Made by a program: the position numbers and the translations under genes | Source: Thozetella sp. PMI_491 | Taxonomy: Eukaryota; Ascomycota; Sordariomycetes; Chaetosphaeriales; Chaetosphaeriaceae | Assembly (NCBI GenBank): GCA_021432635.1 | Contig: MU270046.1 | Location: 595,913-659,912, forward strand | DNA length: 64,000 bases | Direction: 5' to 3' | In this document: piece after piece, positions 55,371 through 64,000 of the stretch | Layout of the letters: the number at the start of each line of letters is the position of its first letter | Position numbering within the stretch: position 1 is the first letter of the stretch | Notes under the pieces: generated by a model | The model's database searches: none | The model's input: only the letters and a program-made list of their open reading frames with translations | Told to the model about the DNA's origin: nothing

Positions 55371-57415
55371 CTACACAAGAGTAAAGGTTTTTTCCTCAAA
55401 TGGAGCTTCAACGCCCTCGCCGTCCATGAGTCCGTGAATGTAGCAGTCGCCAACGATCCGGTACGTTCCCTCTCCCGTCTCCCGGATGACGAACGGATAG
55501 TCATGTCCGTAGAAAACCACGACTTTATCTCCAGGCAGCGTCCCGTCCACCACCCAGCCGTACCGATCATCGGCGGACACGAGAAACCGGCGGTGGTAGC
55601 ACCACTTCATGTGTGCACCTTTGAGCGTGCTCATCCATTGGCTTATTATTTCGTCTCCAAAGAAAGATCTGGGCGCGAAACCCACCAAGTCCATCAAGCC
55701 CGACTCCTCCAGCATGTCCTGCGTTCGGGGATCGCCACCGTCCACCGAGGTTCGGATCTGCATCTCTTGCATCAAAATCTCGTACGCGTTTCGCAATGCC
55801 GGCGAAGGGACTTCGTTGGCTCGCGTCCGGTTACACATAAAGGTCCGCCACATGTTGTCATACTTCTCACCGTCGACCGTCTCCTCGTCACTCCAGGCGA
55901 GCCGAGCCATGTTAAGCCAATTCTTGCCAATCTGGTAATCCTTTGTGTGTGATCGGAGCTTGGAACGTGAAAGCTCTTCGTCATCGTCTGTCTCGTCTTG
56001 TTCGGCAACGTCTGGGGCCAGGGGTATCTTGGCTTCGGTGTCGACGACACGAACCGTGTCCAGTAGCCGGCCCTTGATATGAAGCTTTCCTTCTGACGCC
56101 TCGACTACGAAGTCCGGCTTAGTGCCTCCCGCGGCCGCGCACTGCAACCCCCGGAGCCGAAAGGGCTCAGTCCACCCCGGCCGGGTCCAGTCCGGAACCC
56201 ATGAGGGCAACTTTAGCTCGAAATCACTGGGCCGGGTCGATACAACGCAGTGGCCTAGTATGTCAAGCGAGCCGTCCTGGAGGTTCTGTACGGCGAAGTC
56301 GGTATAGACCTGCTCCGGTTTCTTCGCGTAGTCGACTTCGACGCTCGCGGCCTGGGGCGTGAGGCCAAGGACCGCGTAGATCTTGTCGCTAGCCAGCGTG
56401 CTCTTGAGCCCACGAAGCCACTCTAGGAGATCCAAAAGTTCAATATCGGGGGCAGATTTAAGCTGTGTCTCGCGGAGGTGTGCCATAATAGCGATGATCT
56501 TGGGGCTGGCGAGATTCGGAATAATCTCGTCAAGCCTATGTGCCCGCAGACTGCCGAGGAGATTGGACATAGCCACCCACGGAATACAGAAGGGCCCTGA
56601 GTATACCACTGCATCTTTTGCGTTGGCTATCTCTTGAACCACCCAGCTCCGCTCGAACTTGTTCGACATGTCAGCGAAAAGAGCCCAGTAGGGGGATGCG
56701 GAAAGGCGCTTACCCACGCGCGCCCAATGAACAAGGCGATTGCTTCCCATTCAATCTTGTGCCAGAGAGGATGAAGGAAAAATTTACGTTGTATCATTTG
56801 GAAGCTGTCGTCTTCCTCGATCGCATCACCCACTTCCCGGAAGAGGTTTTGCACGCTCAGGAACCCGTTGATTGCGTCGGGTTCAACCCCGATGAGGTCT
56901 CCCAGCCAGACGTGAACCATCTCCGCGTTATAATAGATTTTTCCCATGGACAAGACGTGCGTATTTTTCTCCTGGATGTTGGACTGGTCGATACAAAGCG
57001 CATCAACCCAAATGCGCAAGTCTTTGTCTTTATCTCGCAGCCCCCTGAGTGCCCGGAAGAGCTCGCCGCCGATCGTGACCTCGACGCCGTCGCAGTATAT
57101 CAAGGCATCCGGCAAAGTGCCGCCAAATCGGGTATACAAGTACTCCCACCCCGGATCGCCAAGCAAATCGGCAACTTTTGCTCGCTTATTGGCTTTGGAG
57201 GTTTCGGAGGTCTCGAGGTTGACCTCCATGTCCAGCTCGGGAGCGGTCGTTACGCTTTTACTCCAGCAATAGCTGAGGCAGTCGTATGCATCTCCAGACC
57301 CAATTTCCATGTGCGATAGGCTGCACACTAGATTATCTCCTTGTTGGCCCGGCGAGACAGTGAGAATTCGAGTCTCGCGGGGGAGGTCGAGCGGTCTGTA
57401 CGGGTAAGGCGCCAT
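55371..57415 (-). CDS. Heterokaryon-incompatibility (HET) domain protein, 662 aa
   Basis: Exons 57415-56714 and 56657-55371 are joined by a 56-nt intron (GTAAGC..AACAAG) and give 662 residues. HET landmarks are YDCLSYCWS, LRIWVDALCIDQSNIQEKN, VHVWLGD and, across the splice site, FIGRAWFERSWVVQEIANAKDAVVYSG. An insertion of about 50 residues sits between the CWS block and the IWVDALCIDQ block, longer than usual. The C-terminal region ends with a small conserved block (DDRYGWVVDGTLPGDKVVVFYG) frequent in HET proteins. HET proteins control programmed cell death in vegetative incompatibility or related innate-immunity-like responses. The partner allele is unknown. The stop lies 60 bp from the end of the convergent aldo-keto reductase gene. 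The ATG at 57415 was preferred over an upstream GTG. Confidence 0.88.
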
Positions 57416-58264
57416 CACGAAACAAATGGCAAGGGCGTCAAGACGATAAAGAAATTGCTTACGGAGATACTACTAACGCATTTTGACCTGAAAGATTCTC
57501 GTAGGGATTGTTATACATGATCTCGACCTTTTGTGGCTGAGTTTTGGGCTGCCTCTTCCACGGATTGGCTGCCTACTCCAGGCCTACTGCTGCATAGACC
57601 CCTGTCTGCAGGATGAACCATGAGCGCTAAGCCATTCCAATTTACAAGCCCCGATTCCTCGGCTCACCACTTGGTATAAGCACTAGTTCCTAGGTAATGC
57701 ATAGGAGCCTTAGGGGTAAATCAAGTAACAGCTACAGGAAATCTATATTCTCAGCCTATCCAGTGGTAAGCTCTCAACTTTTCACCGCACTTGTTGACAT
57801 AGTCGTAGTCGTAATATCCCCCCTACACCCACGTGTACGGAAGCCCATGCGAGTTTGAATGGAGCCTTTAGACCATTGTACGAAGTCAATCATGCTCTTG
57901 ATTCCCGCTGTCCAGGATTCGGCCGAGCACGCTCAGAGCCTTTGTCAAACGGCCAGAACTATGCCATTCGATTGCTAGGTGAAAGGGAGCCGGCAGGTGC
58001 CGAAAAGGTGTGAAAGCAGGCTTTGTGTTAGAGGACCTCGTTCCCTGCCCGCTTCCATTGTCTGCAAACGTTCTCTTCGAACATATTACTTCTCGTGGGG
58101 CTTATCAAGTCTTCCCTTTCGCCCTTCTTCGGCCACAATGCTACCTGCTATCAGAGCGCAACAAACAACGAGCGGGTAACTAGCGACCAGAGGACACTCC
58201 ACGCACAACACCCATAGTCGAAATAATCACGGGAGATTGTCAAGATCCGTATTCGCAGGTAAAT
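57416..58264. other. Gap with no gene seen
   Basis: This holds the HET gene promoter side and the upstream region of the small membrane-protein frame. No motif or RNA gene was recognised. Confidence 0.45.
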
Positions 58265-58525
58265 ATGGCACCCAGCAATACATCTGATCTCGATAACCTC
58301 CTGGGTTGGGTAGTTTTTACCTCGTCTGTTTTCACAGTCATCTTTGCCTTGGCTGCTCTGGGCTGCTGTATCGAGCTTTCTCGAATTTTCTTTGGGCTCG
58401 TCAAGCTCGGCCTCGTCGTTCTACTAATTCCAGTGGCAGCACCAATCTGGCTTATCTGCCAAACGATCCTAGTGATCCATCAGATCTCGGCAGCACGGGG
58501 GATGGGGATGGGGATGGTCAACTAA
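58265..58525 (+). CDS. Small putative two-helix membrane protein, 86 aa
   Basis: An 86-codon frame with an ATG in a fair context. Residues about 12-34 and 40-70 are strongly hydrophobic (WVVFTSSVFTVIFALAALGC, then LGLVVLLIPVAAPIWLICQT). The Met/Gly end MGMGMVN comes from a GGGGAT microsatellite. No family is recognised. The composition is more protein-like than other short frames nearby, but expression is not shown, and it could be chance. Confidence 0.35.
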   Translation: MAPSNTSDLDNLLGWVVFTSSVFTVIFALAALGCCIELSRIFFGLVKLGLVVLLIPVAAPIWLICQTILVIHQISAARGMGMGMVN

Positions 58526-59302
58526 GATTTGGGGTTGAGGCCTTCGAATTGAGAGGGTTGTAATGCCGACGACTATTTAGTCTCTGGCAAGTGACGGATA
58601 ACTAGCTCCATTTCCAGAGATATAGAGGCTATAGTCTCAAAGCAGACTATTCTATGAATGGATACCCATTCCAGCTTTAGCTATTATCAGCTGACCGGAC
58701 ATCGTAGGGCGCGACATAGGCATCTACAGTTTAAGTTGGCCGGAGAGCCGGCGTGGTTTACAGTGAAAATGAATTGAAAATTAAATTAATAAATTGTTCT
58801 CCAAATGCAGTAGGTATCTAGAATAATTCCAGAGTGTGATTCTGTAACAACAGACCGCCTCCTAGGGTCTCGCCCCGCGATATTGTCTTTTGCTTACTCT
58901 CTACGTAGCCATTGCACCCCTTCCTTCTCCTTCGATCACTCCATCAGTGGCATGGACACATGCATCAAAATGATGCTCTCCAAAAAGCTAGCTACGCTGC
59001 CCCTTGAGGGCAGAGGGGATGGAATAGGCTCTTCTCTGCGCGCCTTGCCCGCTCGGCACGGGACGGCCCCTAGCGGACGATGCATACATAGGCTCCATCC
59101 GTATCCACGCACATTCGTCACTTGTGGTCTCATGACGAGTGCAGGAACCGTTGTTTGTTCTCGGGTTGGACTTTGTGTTCGGCCGACCGGGAAGAACCCG
59201 ACAAGGATCGACGGGTCATCATGACAGCCTGGGTGTATCGTATGCAATGGATATTCTTGGGGATGCTGAATTTCTGATCATCGGAGTGGTCTCGCTTCCT
59301 CC
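58526..59302. other. Gap with no gene seen
   Basis: AT-rich sequence with short frames only, located 3' of the GPI-type gene. No element was recognised. Confidence 0.45.
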
Positions 59303-60091
59303 TCACTTGGCCAGAAACCAGAGGAGGGCAAGACTACCAAGCAGAGTGCCGATCCTATCTGGGCGCAGGGTTGGGCCGCCATTCTCGCCGTTGATAGATA
59401 TTGACCCACCAGAGCCAGACGAGAACTCTATCGTTACATTTGTGGAGTCTGAAGAGTTCGAGAAGATATCCCTCATAGGCTTGCCGCGTTCTGTGCCGTC
59501 CGACTTCCAAGTCACAGTCAGGCCGCTAGGCCGCCGGGGATTCACCACGAAGGGCACCGAGGCAAAGTACCAGTCGCTTGCGCCGTCCACTGTGGTCGTC
59601 CTCACCTGTTCACCCAAGGTCCTATTGAAGTCCACATATTCGAACCCGGGGTACAACTCGAACCAGCACAGGTTACCCGTCGTCTCGTTGGGCGCGAAGA
59701 AATCGCCGTGGAACCAGATGGGATTGTTGCCCGGGTTGGCTCCGCTTCCAAACGCGTCGGAGGCGTCTTCATAAAGCGGCATCTGCTCCCACGTGCCATC
59801 GGCGGCGAGGGCGCCCTCGCGCGAGGTGAAGGACGAGTTGGATGGGTATATGGTCTTAGACGAGGGCGTGTGGGTGCAGCGATAGAGCATAAACGACTTG
59901 AAGCTTCCCGGCGTCTTGAAGGCGCCGAACATGTTGTCACCGTCCGAGAAGTTCAGGCTCGACGACACTGCGCCCGAGGTGTAGTCAGTGAGCGGACGCT
60001 CCAGCGGCGGCGGGTATTTGAACTGGGCGCTGATGCATGGCGATAGCGAGAGCACGAGCGCGCAGATGCTAGAGGCTTGAGGAAGGCGCAT
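59303..60091 (-). CDS. Probable GPI-anchored secreted protein, 262 aa
   Basis: A single exon of 263 codons from the ATG at 60091. The signal peptide is MRLPQASSICALVLSLSPCISA. The mature part contains several Asn-x-Ser/Thr sites (NFSD, NSSF, NETT, NRTL, NSSD) and aromatic-rich blocks such as WFHGDFFAP and CWFELYPGFEYVDFN. The end, GGPTLRPDRIGTLLGSLALLWFLAK, has a small-residue site followed by a hydrophobic tail, which fits a GPI attachment signal. It is therefore likely a cell-surface glycoprotein. No domain family is recognised. Upstream in-frame codons to 60310 lack an ATG and were excluded. Confidence 0.7.
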   Translation of the reverse strand: MRLPQASSICALVLSLSPCISAQFKYPPPLERPLTDYTSGAVSSSLNFSDGDNMFGAFKTPGSFKSFMLYRCTHTPSSKTIYPSNSSFTSREGALAADGTWEQMPLYEDASDAFGSGANPGNNPIWFHGDFFAPNETTGNLCWFELYPGFEYVDFNRTLGEQVRTTTVDGASDWYFASVPFVVNPRRPSGLTVTWKSDGTERGKPMRDIFSNSSDSTNVTIEFSSGSGGSISINGENGGPTLRPDRIGTLLGSLALLWFLAK

Positions 60092-61068
60092 GGTGACACG
60101 ATCGACAGCGATGCAATGCGTGTTGCTGTAGGAGAGTAGTCGGAGGAAGAGAGAAACCCGGCAGTACGGAAAATAAATAAAGGAGGCATCAAGTGCTACA
60201 TTCGGCCCACTTGGTGCTACTGCGGGTACAGTGCTACAGTATGGCCCCTTGCAGCAGGCGCTAGATCTCGAATCCCGCCCACTGATTGGCGCTGTTAAAA
60301 CAGATGACATAGGTCCCTGGCTAGGTCAGTCTGGATTTAACCTGGAACCAGATCCCGATCCTAGCAGGACCTGCTGAACAAGGTACAGCGTCGGGCCGCC
60401 AAGCGAGCCAAGACTGCCAAGAGCTGCTACTCGAATGGCATCCAAGCGAAGCACGAAATTGGGCGAGATTCAGAGTGGAATTCGCCACAATGCGCCACGG
60501 GCTTTTGTATTGGACTGAACGTCACAATCCATGTAAATAAACGCTTTGAGTGGCTGAGGAATTAGACCCGCGAAAGTCCGCCTTGTACGAACTGCAGTAG
60601 TTAACTGAAACTGGTTTAGCGCAAAAATGATTGGCTGTGAACAATCGACCCTCCCAGACTGGTGAGCTGAAAGGCATCAGTCGCTACCCCGCTGAACACA
60701 CATATAACTGCGCAATTGCCTCACCTGTCTACGTCTTTTTGCTGAAGAATGGTTGGTAACTCCGCCGACCGGGCAGGGGCCGTTTAGCTCTCTAGTCCAT
60801 CGGGAGTGGAAGCTAAAGAGGTGACTGTGAGACTCCTACTCTCCTACACCTGGCTGGTGGCAATGCCCGCTCCCAACCGAGTGTTTACCCCGCCTAGATG
60901 CTAACCACCAGGTCTTGGACAAGGGCGACCGAACCACCCAGTCACGATCAATCGAAGCATCGCAAGTACAGTCATAGGCGGGAAAGAAAATTCAAGGGAT
61001 AACCCTGCGCGAAGTCAAGGCTTCGCGCAACCCCGATTTCGGGAGATCACAATGACTGTCTAACTCAG
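60092..61068. other. Gap; may hold the missing first exon of the C2H2 gene
   Basis: A short ATG-starting frame at 60863-60880 followed by GTGTTT could splice to an acceptor at 61066-61068 (CTAACTCAG). This is only one possible choice. No other coding sequence is seen. Confidence 0.35.
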
Positions 61069-61945
61069 TTTAGCTTTGCCGACCCGTTCTGGGGCCTGGA
61101 ATTGCCACTACCGGCTGGCGACGACGAACATGCTCTCTGGAAACACGAACCGCCGCTTCTGCCAGCGGATGCCTCGGCAGCCTTCCTGGTGGACCTGGAT
61201 TGGGAAAGCGTTCTTACTTTCCCGGTCAGCGGCCCCGATATCCTCAACAGCGAACAATCCAGTACCGTTCCAGAGAGCAGCAGTCCATCGGATTTCTCAT
61301 GGGATGCGTCCCAGTTCCTTCACCCCTTCAGCCCTTCTTCGCTTTCACCCTTGCCTCCTCCCACCATAGCTGCCTCGTCAGAGACAGACACGGGTCGAGA
61401 AACGACAATCGACCCCCAGCCTCCTCAAGCTCCCAAAGTGCCAATCTCGAGGCACGCAATCCTCTGTTGCGGAAAACCATTCGACCCACATGCTCTCCGG
61501 TGCGTCAAACCGAGAAACCCTTCTCTAACTGTGCAGGCTCTCTAACAAGCCCCTCTTGCGCAGAATACACAAGCAACGACACCACTCCAACAGGCGGAAG
61601 CGGCCGCCTGTTCCCGATACCCTTGCTTGTCCAACCGCAGGCTGTACCGTCAAGTTCAAGTGCCAACGCTCCCTCGACCGTCACTTGAGAACAGCCTGCC
61701 GGCCGATCGGTAGCGATAAACCGACGAACGGTCCGAAACCCGCGTGGCGCTGCGCTTGCGATCGTCAGTTTGTCCGCTGGGACAAATTCCTGACGCACAA
61801 GTGCACCGCGCCGCCCGGCAGCGGGACCTACACGTGCGTGTGCGGGGACATAATCAGCAACAGAGAAGAGTTTGAGAGGCATCACAAGACCGAAAATGGA
61901 AGGCCAGGCAGAAAGCCAAAAGCGAAGGAGGGCCACGGCGGGTGA
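61069..61945 (+). CDS. C2H2-type zinc-finger protein (5' end unresolved)
   Basis: Exons 61069-61499 and 61537-61945 are joined by a 37-nt intron (GTGCGT, CTAAC, GTGCAG), which is short but has all signals. The open frame starts without an ATG, so at least one upstream exon is missing; 61069 is placed at a CTAACTCAG acceptor. The N-terminal part is acidic, Ser/Pro-rich and hydrophobic-spotted (FADPFWGLELP, FLVDLDWESVL), like an activation region. The C-terminal part has CCGKPFDPHALRLSNKPLLRRIHKQRHH, then CPTAGCTVKFKCQRSLDRHLRTAC, a good C2H2-like finger, then two further Cys/His pairs (CACDRQFVRWDKFLTHKC and CVCGDIISNREEFERHH). Basic ends suggest nuclear DNA binding. The target is unknown. Confidence 0.6.
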
Positions 61946-62731
61946 ACACTGAGATCCTCATGGTTGAAATCTTGTCAGAACGAGCAAGCTCTACAGATGC
62001 CCGAGAAATGCAGATGTTGACAGCGACCACGGTAGCTGTCTGTTCCTGCTTTCTAGACGGCGCTGATGACCAGTCTTGTACGTCTGGCGTAGATGGACTG
62101 CCTTGGAGCCAGACGTTAGAGACGATTCTATGGTTCAGGCGGGTTAGCAATGCTACGGGACATGTCAGTCTTGGGGGAGGAAGGGGTGGGGGTGACCGGG
62201 CTACTTGATGTTTCGTGCCACCTCTGGGGTTTGAAGCATCTTGTACTCCCGGCCGACCGAAGAGTGGTTGGTGAACAGCTCTTGTTGTTTTCTTATGTCT
62301 TTTTTCTTTGCCTTGAGGCTGGCGTTCTTCTTGGAAGGAAGGGTTGGGGTTGGAATTGCTGGGATAGCTTACGGGATTGTCGGGTTGTTCCTGACCTGAG
62401 ACGGAAGGGTGTATTGCCGCTTCTATCAGTACAACTTCCAGTCCTCATGGTACAGGCCTCATGAGTATATAGTTCGCAGGGGTAGATAAATGTCGATAGC
62501 TGATATATACAAGGGAATTATGAGTTGCGAATCGCCTTCCATTTTGGTTTTCATGATATTCACACCAGGTTAAAATTGCTTGCCTCGTGAGGTTGACAAT
62601 GCGAAAGCTATGTCATGACAGTTCAAAGCGAGGGGGAGAACGGAACGAGTTGGCTTCATTAACACTATCCATGGGTGTTAAGGTTTCTGTTGTCTAGAAA
62701 AGCCTGCGGCGAAACTGATATGGTTCATATA
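61946..62731. other. Convergent spacer, no gene seen
   Basis: Short frames on the plus strand (for example 62150-62464) are hydrophobic, low-complexity and without motifs. This is probably 3' UTR and spacer sequence. Confidence 0.45.
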
Positions 62732-64000
62732 CTATACGCATTTGCCTACTTCATTTTCCAACTTGTCGCACTCAACCTTCAGCGTCTCGATCCTCCGGGT
62801 GAGAACAATCTCAGCAAACCTAAGTTTCCAGTAATCCATGACCAATGGCACGGCCTTCTCGTCCCGTGCCCCCCCACGAATCTCCCAGTCGCTCACCATA
62901 CTGTGAAATGCCCGGTTCTTCAGCCTGTGAAAGCGAGCGAGATGCTGAGAGAGAAAGCGAAGCAACTGTCTCTTGAGTTCTAAGACGTGATTACCTCGCC
63001 TTTTGGGATCGACATCTTCCGAGGTAGCCGTCGTAGGCTCCTGCCATGGCACGAAGACTCTCGGCGTCGGGGCATTGAACCCGTGCTCGAGTGATAGTTG
63101 GATCCACTTATCAACACTAATCCGTTGAGCGTGAGGAAAGTTGACGTCGTATAGGCGGTTGATGAATTTCCAAGTTCTCTCGAGCGGATTGGGATTATAC
63201 CTCTTGCTCACCGGTTGATGGTCGGCCTTCGATGGCGGAGCCGAGGTCGTACTCACGGCTTTAGGCGTCTGTAGGCTGTGCGTCGCAGTGTGAGGACTAG
63301 GATCGCGTGTCTGCTTGTCACGTTTTTTTTGCTTCTGCCGGGATCGCCGTTGCTCTCGCTTACTTTTCCTGGCTTCCTCTTTTGACTCGAGAATCCACAG
63401 CGCATTAGGTAGGCTATCAGGCTCTCGGTAATATCCATGAGGGGTTGATATTGACAGCGCTGGACTTGGAAGCTTTAGATCGTATTTAGCCCCATGGCTG
63501 GAGAGACTCAGCTCCGAGGATATGCCACTATCCCCGAAATCCGTTTGTCCTCGTGTAGGTAGATCCGCGTGTCGAATTTTGATCTTGGTTCCTTCCTCTA
63601 GCTCCCCAGCATGATCCTGGGGTTCATTTGATCCGGTTGCCGGTTTGTCTTGTGGAGCATTAGCTGTGGTTGGCGGCCAGTTTGACGGCCACTGGAAAGA
63701 GAATGTAAAGTCTTCGTTTTGTCGGGAAGTAGAAACATCTTGACTGGAATTTATGGTGGATAGCGAGCGATGAGCTGCGCTAGGCAGCGACGAGTCATTG
63801 ATGGGAGGCAGCAAAGGGGGATCTATGGGAGATAGTGATCCAGTTCGGGTCGCAAGTAGCAACGGGGAGGTTCTGGGAGATCGCGAGGGGGAATTAGGGG
63901 GAGCGACCAAGGGCCTTGTTGCTGACTTGTTAGATTCCGCCTGTTGATCTGGCAATTCCCTCCTGGTCAATGGATTTCTGAAGATCCTGGAAGCTCGTGA
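62732..64000 (-). CDS. Hypothetical protein with coiled-coil C-terminus (cut by right edge)
   Basis: The minus-strand frame is open from the window edge (64000) to a stop at 62732, with no ATG in a convincing place. The gene therefore starts outside or needs an upstream exon. The N-terminal 250 residues are Ser/Pro-rich and probably disordered. A basic stretch follows (KREQRRSRQKQKKRDKQ). The last 150 residues are better structured, with LERTWKFINRLYDVNFPHAQ, WIQLSLEHGFNAP and a C-terminal helix FAEIVLTRRIETLKVECDKL that looks like a coiled coil. No family is recognised. The composition and charged tracts would fit a nuclear or cytoskeletal protein, but this is a guess. Confidence 0.55.
   Translation of the reverse strand, partial: SRASRIFRNPLTRRELPDQQAESNKSATRPLVAPPNSPSRSPRTSPLLLATRTGSLSPIDPPLLPPINDSSLPSAAHRSLSTINSSQDVSTSRQNEDFTFSFQWPSNWPPTTANAPQDKPATGSNEPQDHAGELEEGTKIKIRHADLPTRGQTDFGDSGISSELSLSSHGAKYDLKLPSPALSISTPHGYYREPDSLPNALWILESKEEARKSKREQRRSRQKQKKRDKQTRDPSPHTATHSLQTPKAVSTTSAPPSKADHQPVSKRYNPNPLERTWKFINRLYDVNFPHAQRISVDKWIQLSLEHGFNAPTPRVFVPWQEPTTATSEDVDPKRRGNHVLELKRQLLRFLSQHLARFHRLKNRAFHSMVSDWEIRGGARDEKAVPLVMDYWKLRFAEIVLTRRIETLKVECDKLENEVGKCV

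Noticed and set aside
58498-58520. GGGGAT repeat as a telomere-like tract
   Set aside because: There are only three units, of the wrong sequence for a fungal telomere, and they lie inside a small reading frame.

Overview
The window looks like nuclear DNA of a filamentous ascomycete (Pezizomycotina). The coding genes are cut by short GT..AG introns, mostly 50-80 nt, several with CTAAC-type branch points. The families are typical of that group: a HET-domain protein, Zn2Cys6 regulators, DUF3433 membrane proteins, a PTH11-like rhodopsin-domain protein, a fucose-lectin-like protein and an ABCC transporter. No rRNA, tRNA, CRISPR array or intact transposon was recognised. All splice models were made by eye and checked only for reading-frame closure, so exon ends are predictions.

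Left third (1-23.8 kb): a possible gene start runs off the left edge. Then come a DUF3433 membrane protein, a short transcription-factor-like gene that seems to lack its C-terminus, an extended SDR reductase, a small secreted Cys-containing protein, and a single-exon 1005-residue protein. That protein joins a phytanoyl-CoA-dioxygenase-like N-terminus to an SNF2-type helicase and is the most unusual gene here. An F-box protein, an allantoate/pantothenate-type MFS transporter and a secreted, probably TIM-barrel protein follow.

Middle (23.8-47.4 kb): an ABCC full transporter with 15 exons converges on a 1515-residue gene with an FHA domain, a retropepsin-like segment and a zinc finger. Next are a rhodopsin-domain membrane protein, a 3-ketodihydrosphingosine reductase, an Atg22-like transporter, a BAHD-type acyltransferase and a membrane-anchored fucose-lectin-like protein.

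Right third (47.4-64 kb): a secreted GMC oxidoreductase, a stranded C-terminal piece of a DUF3433 gene behind a 10-bp G/C palindrome, a complete Zn2Cys6 regulator divergent from an aldo-keto reductase, a HET protein, a tiny two-helix membrane protein, a probable GPI-anchored protein, a C2H2 protein and an edge-cut hypothetical protein.

Transporters, regulators, redox enzymes, secreted proteins and a HET gene, separated by gene-free gaps of up to 3.3 kb, give the window an accessory-genome character. No PKS, NRPS or terpene synthase backbone is present, so it does not form a classical secondary-metabolite cluster. Working links that the layout supports are the divergent regulator/aldo-keto reductase pair and, more loosely, the surface and secreted proteins. 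The rest look like independently regulated genes.
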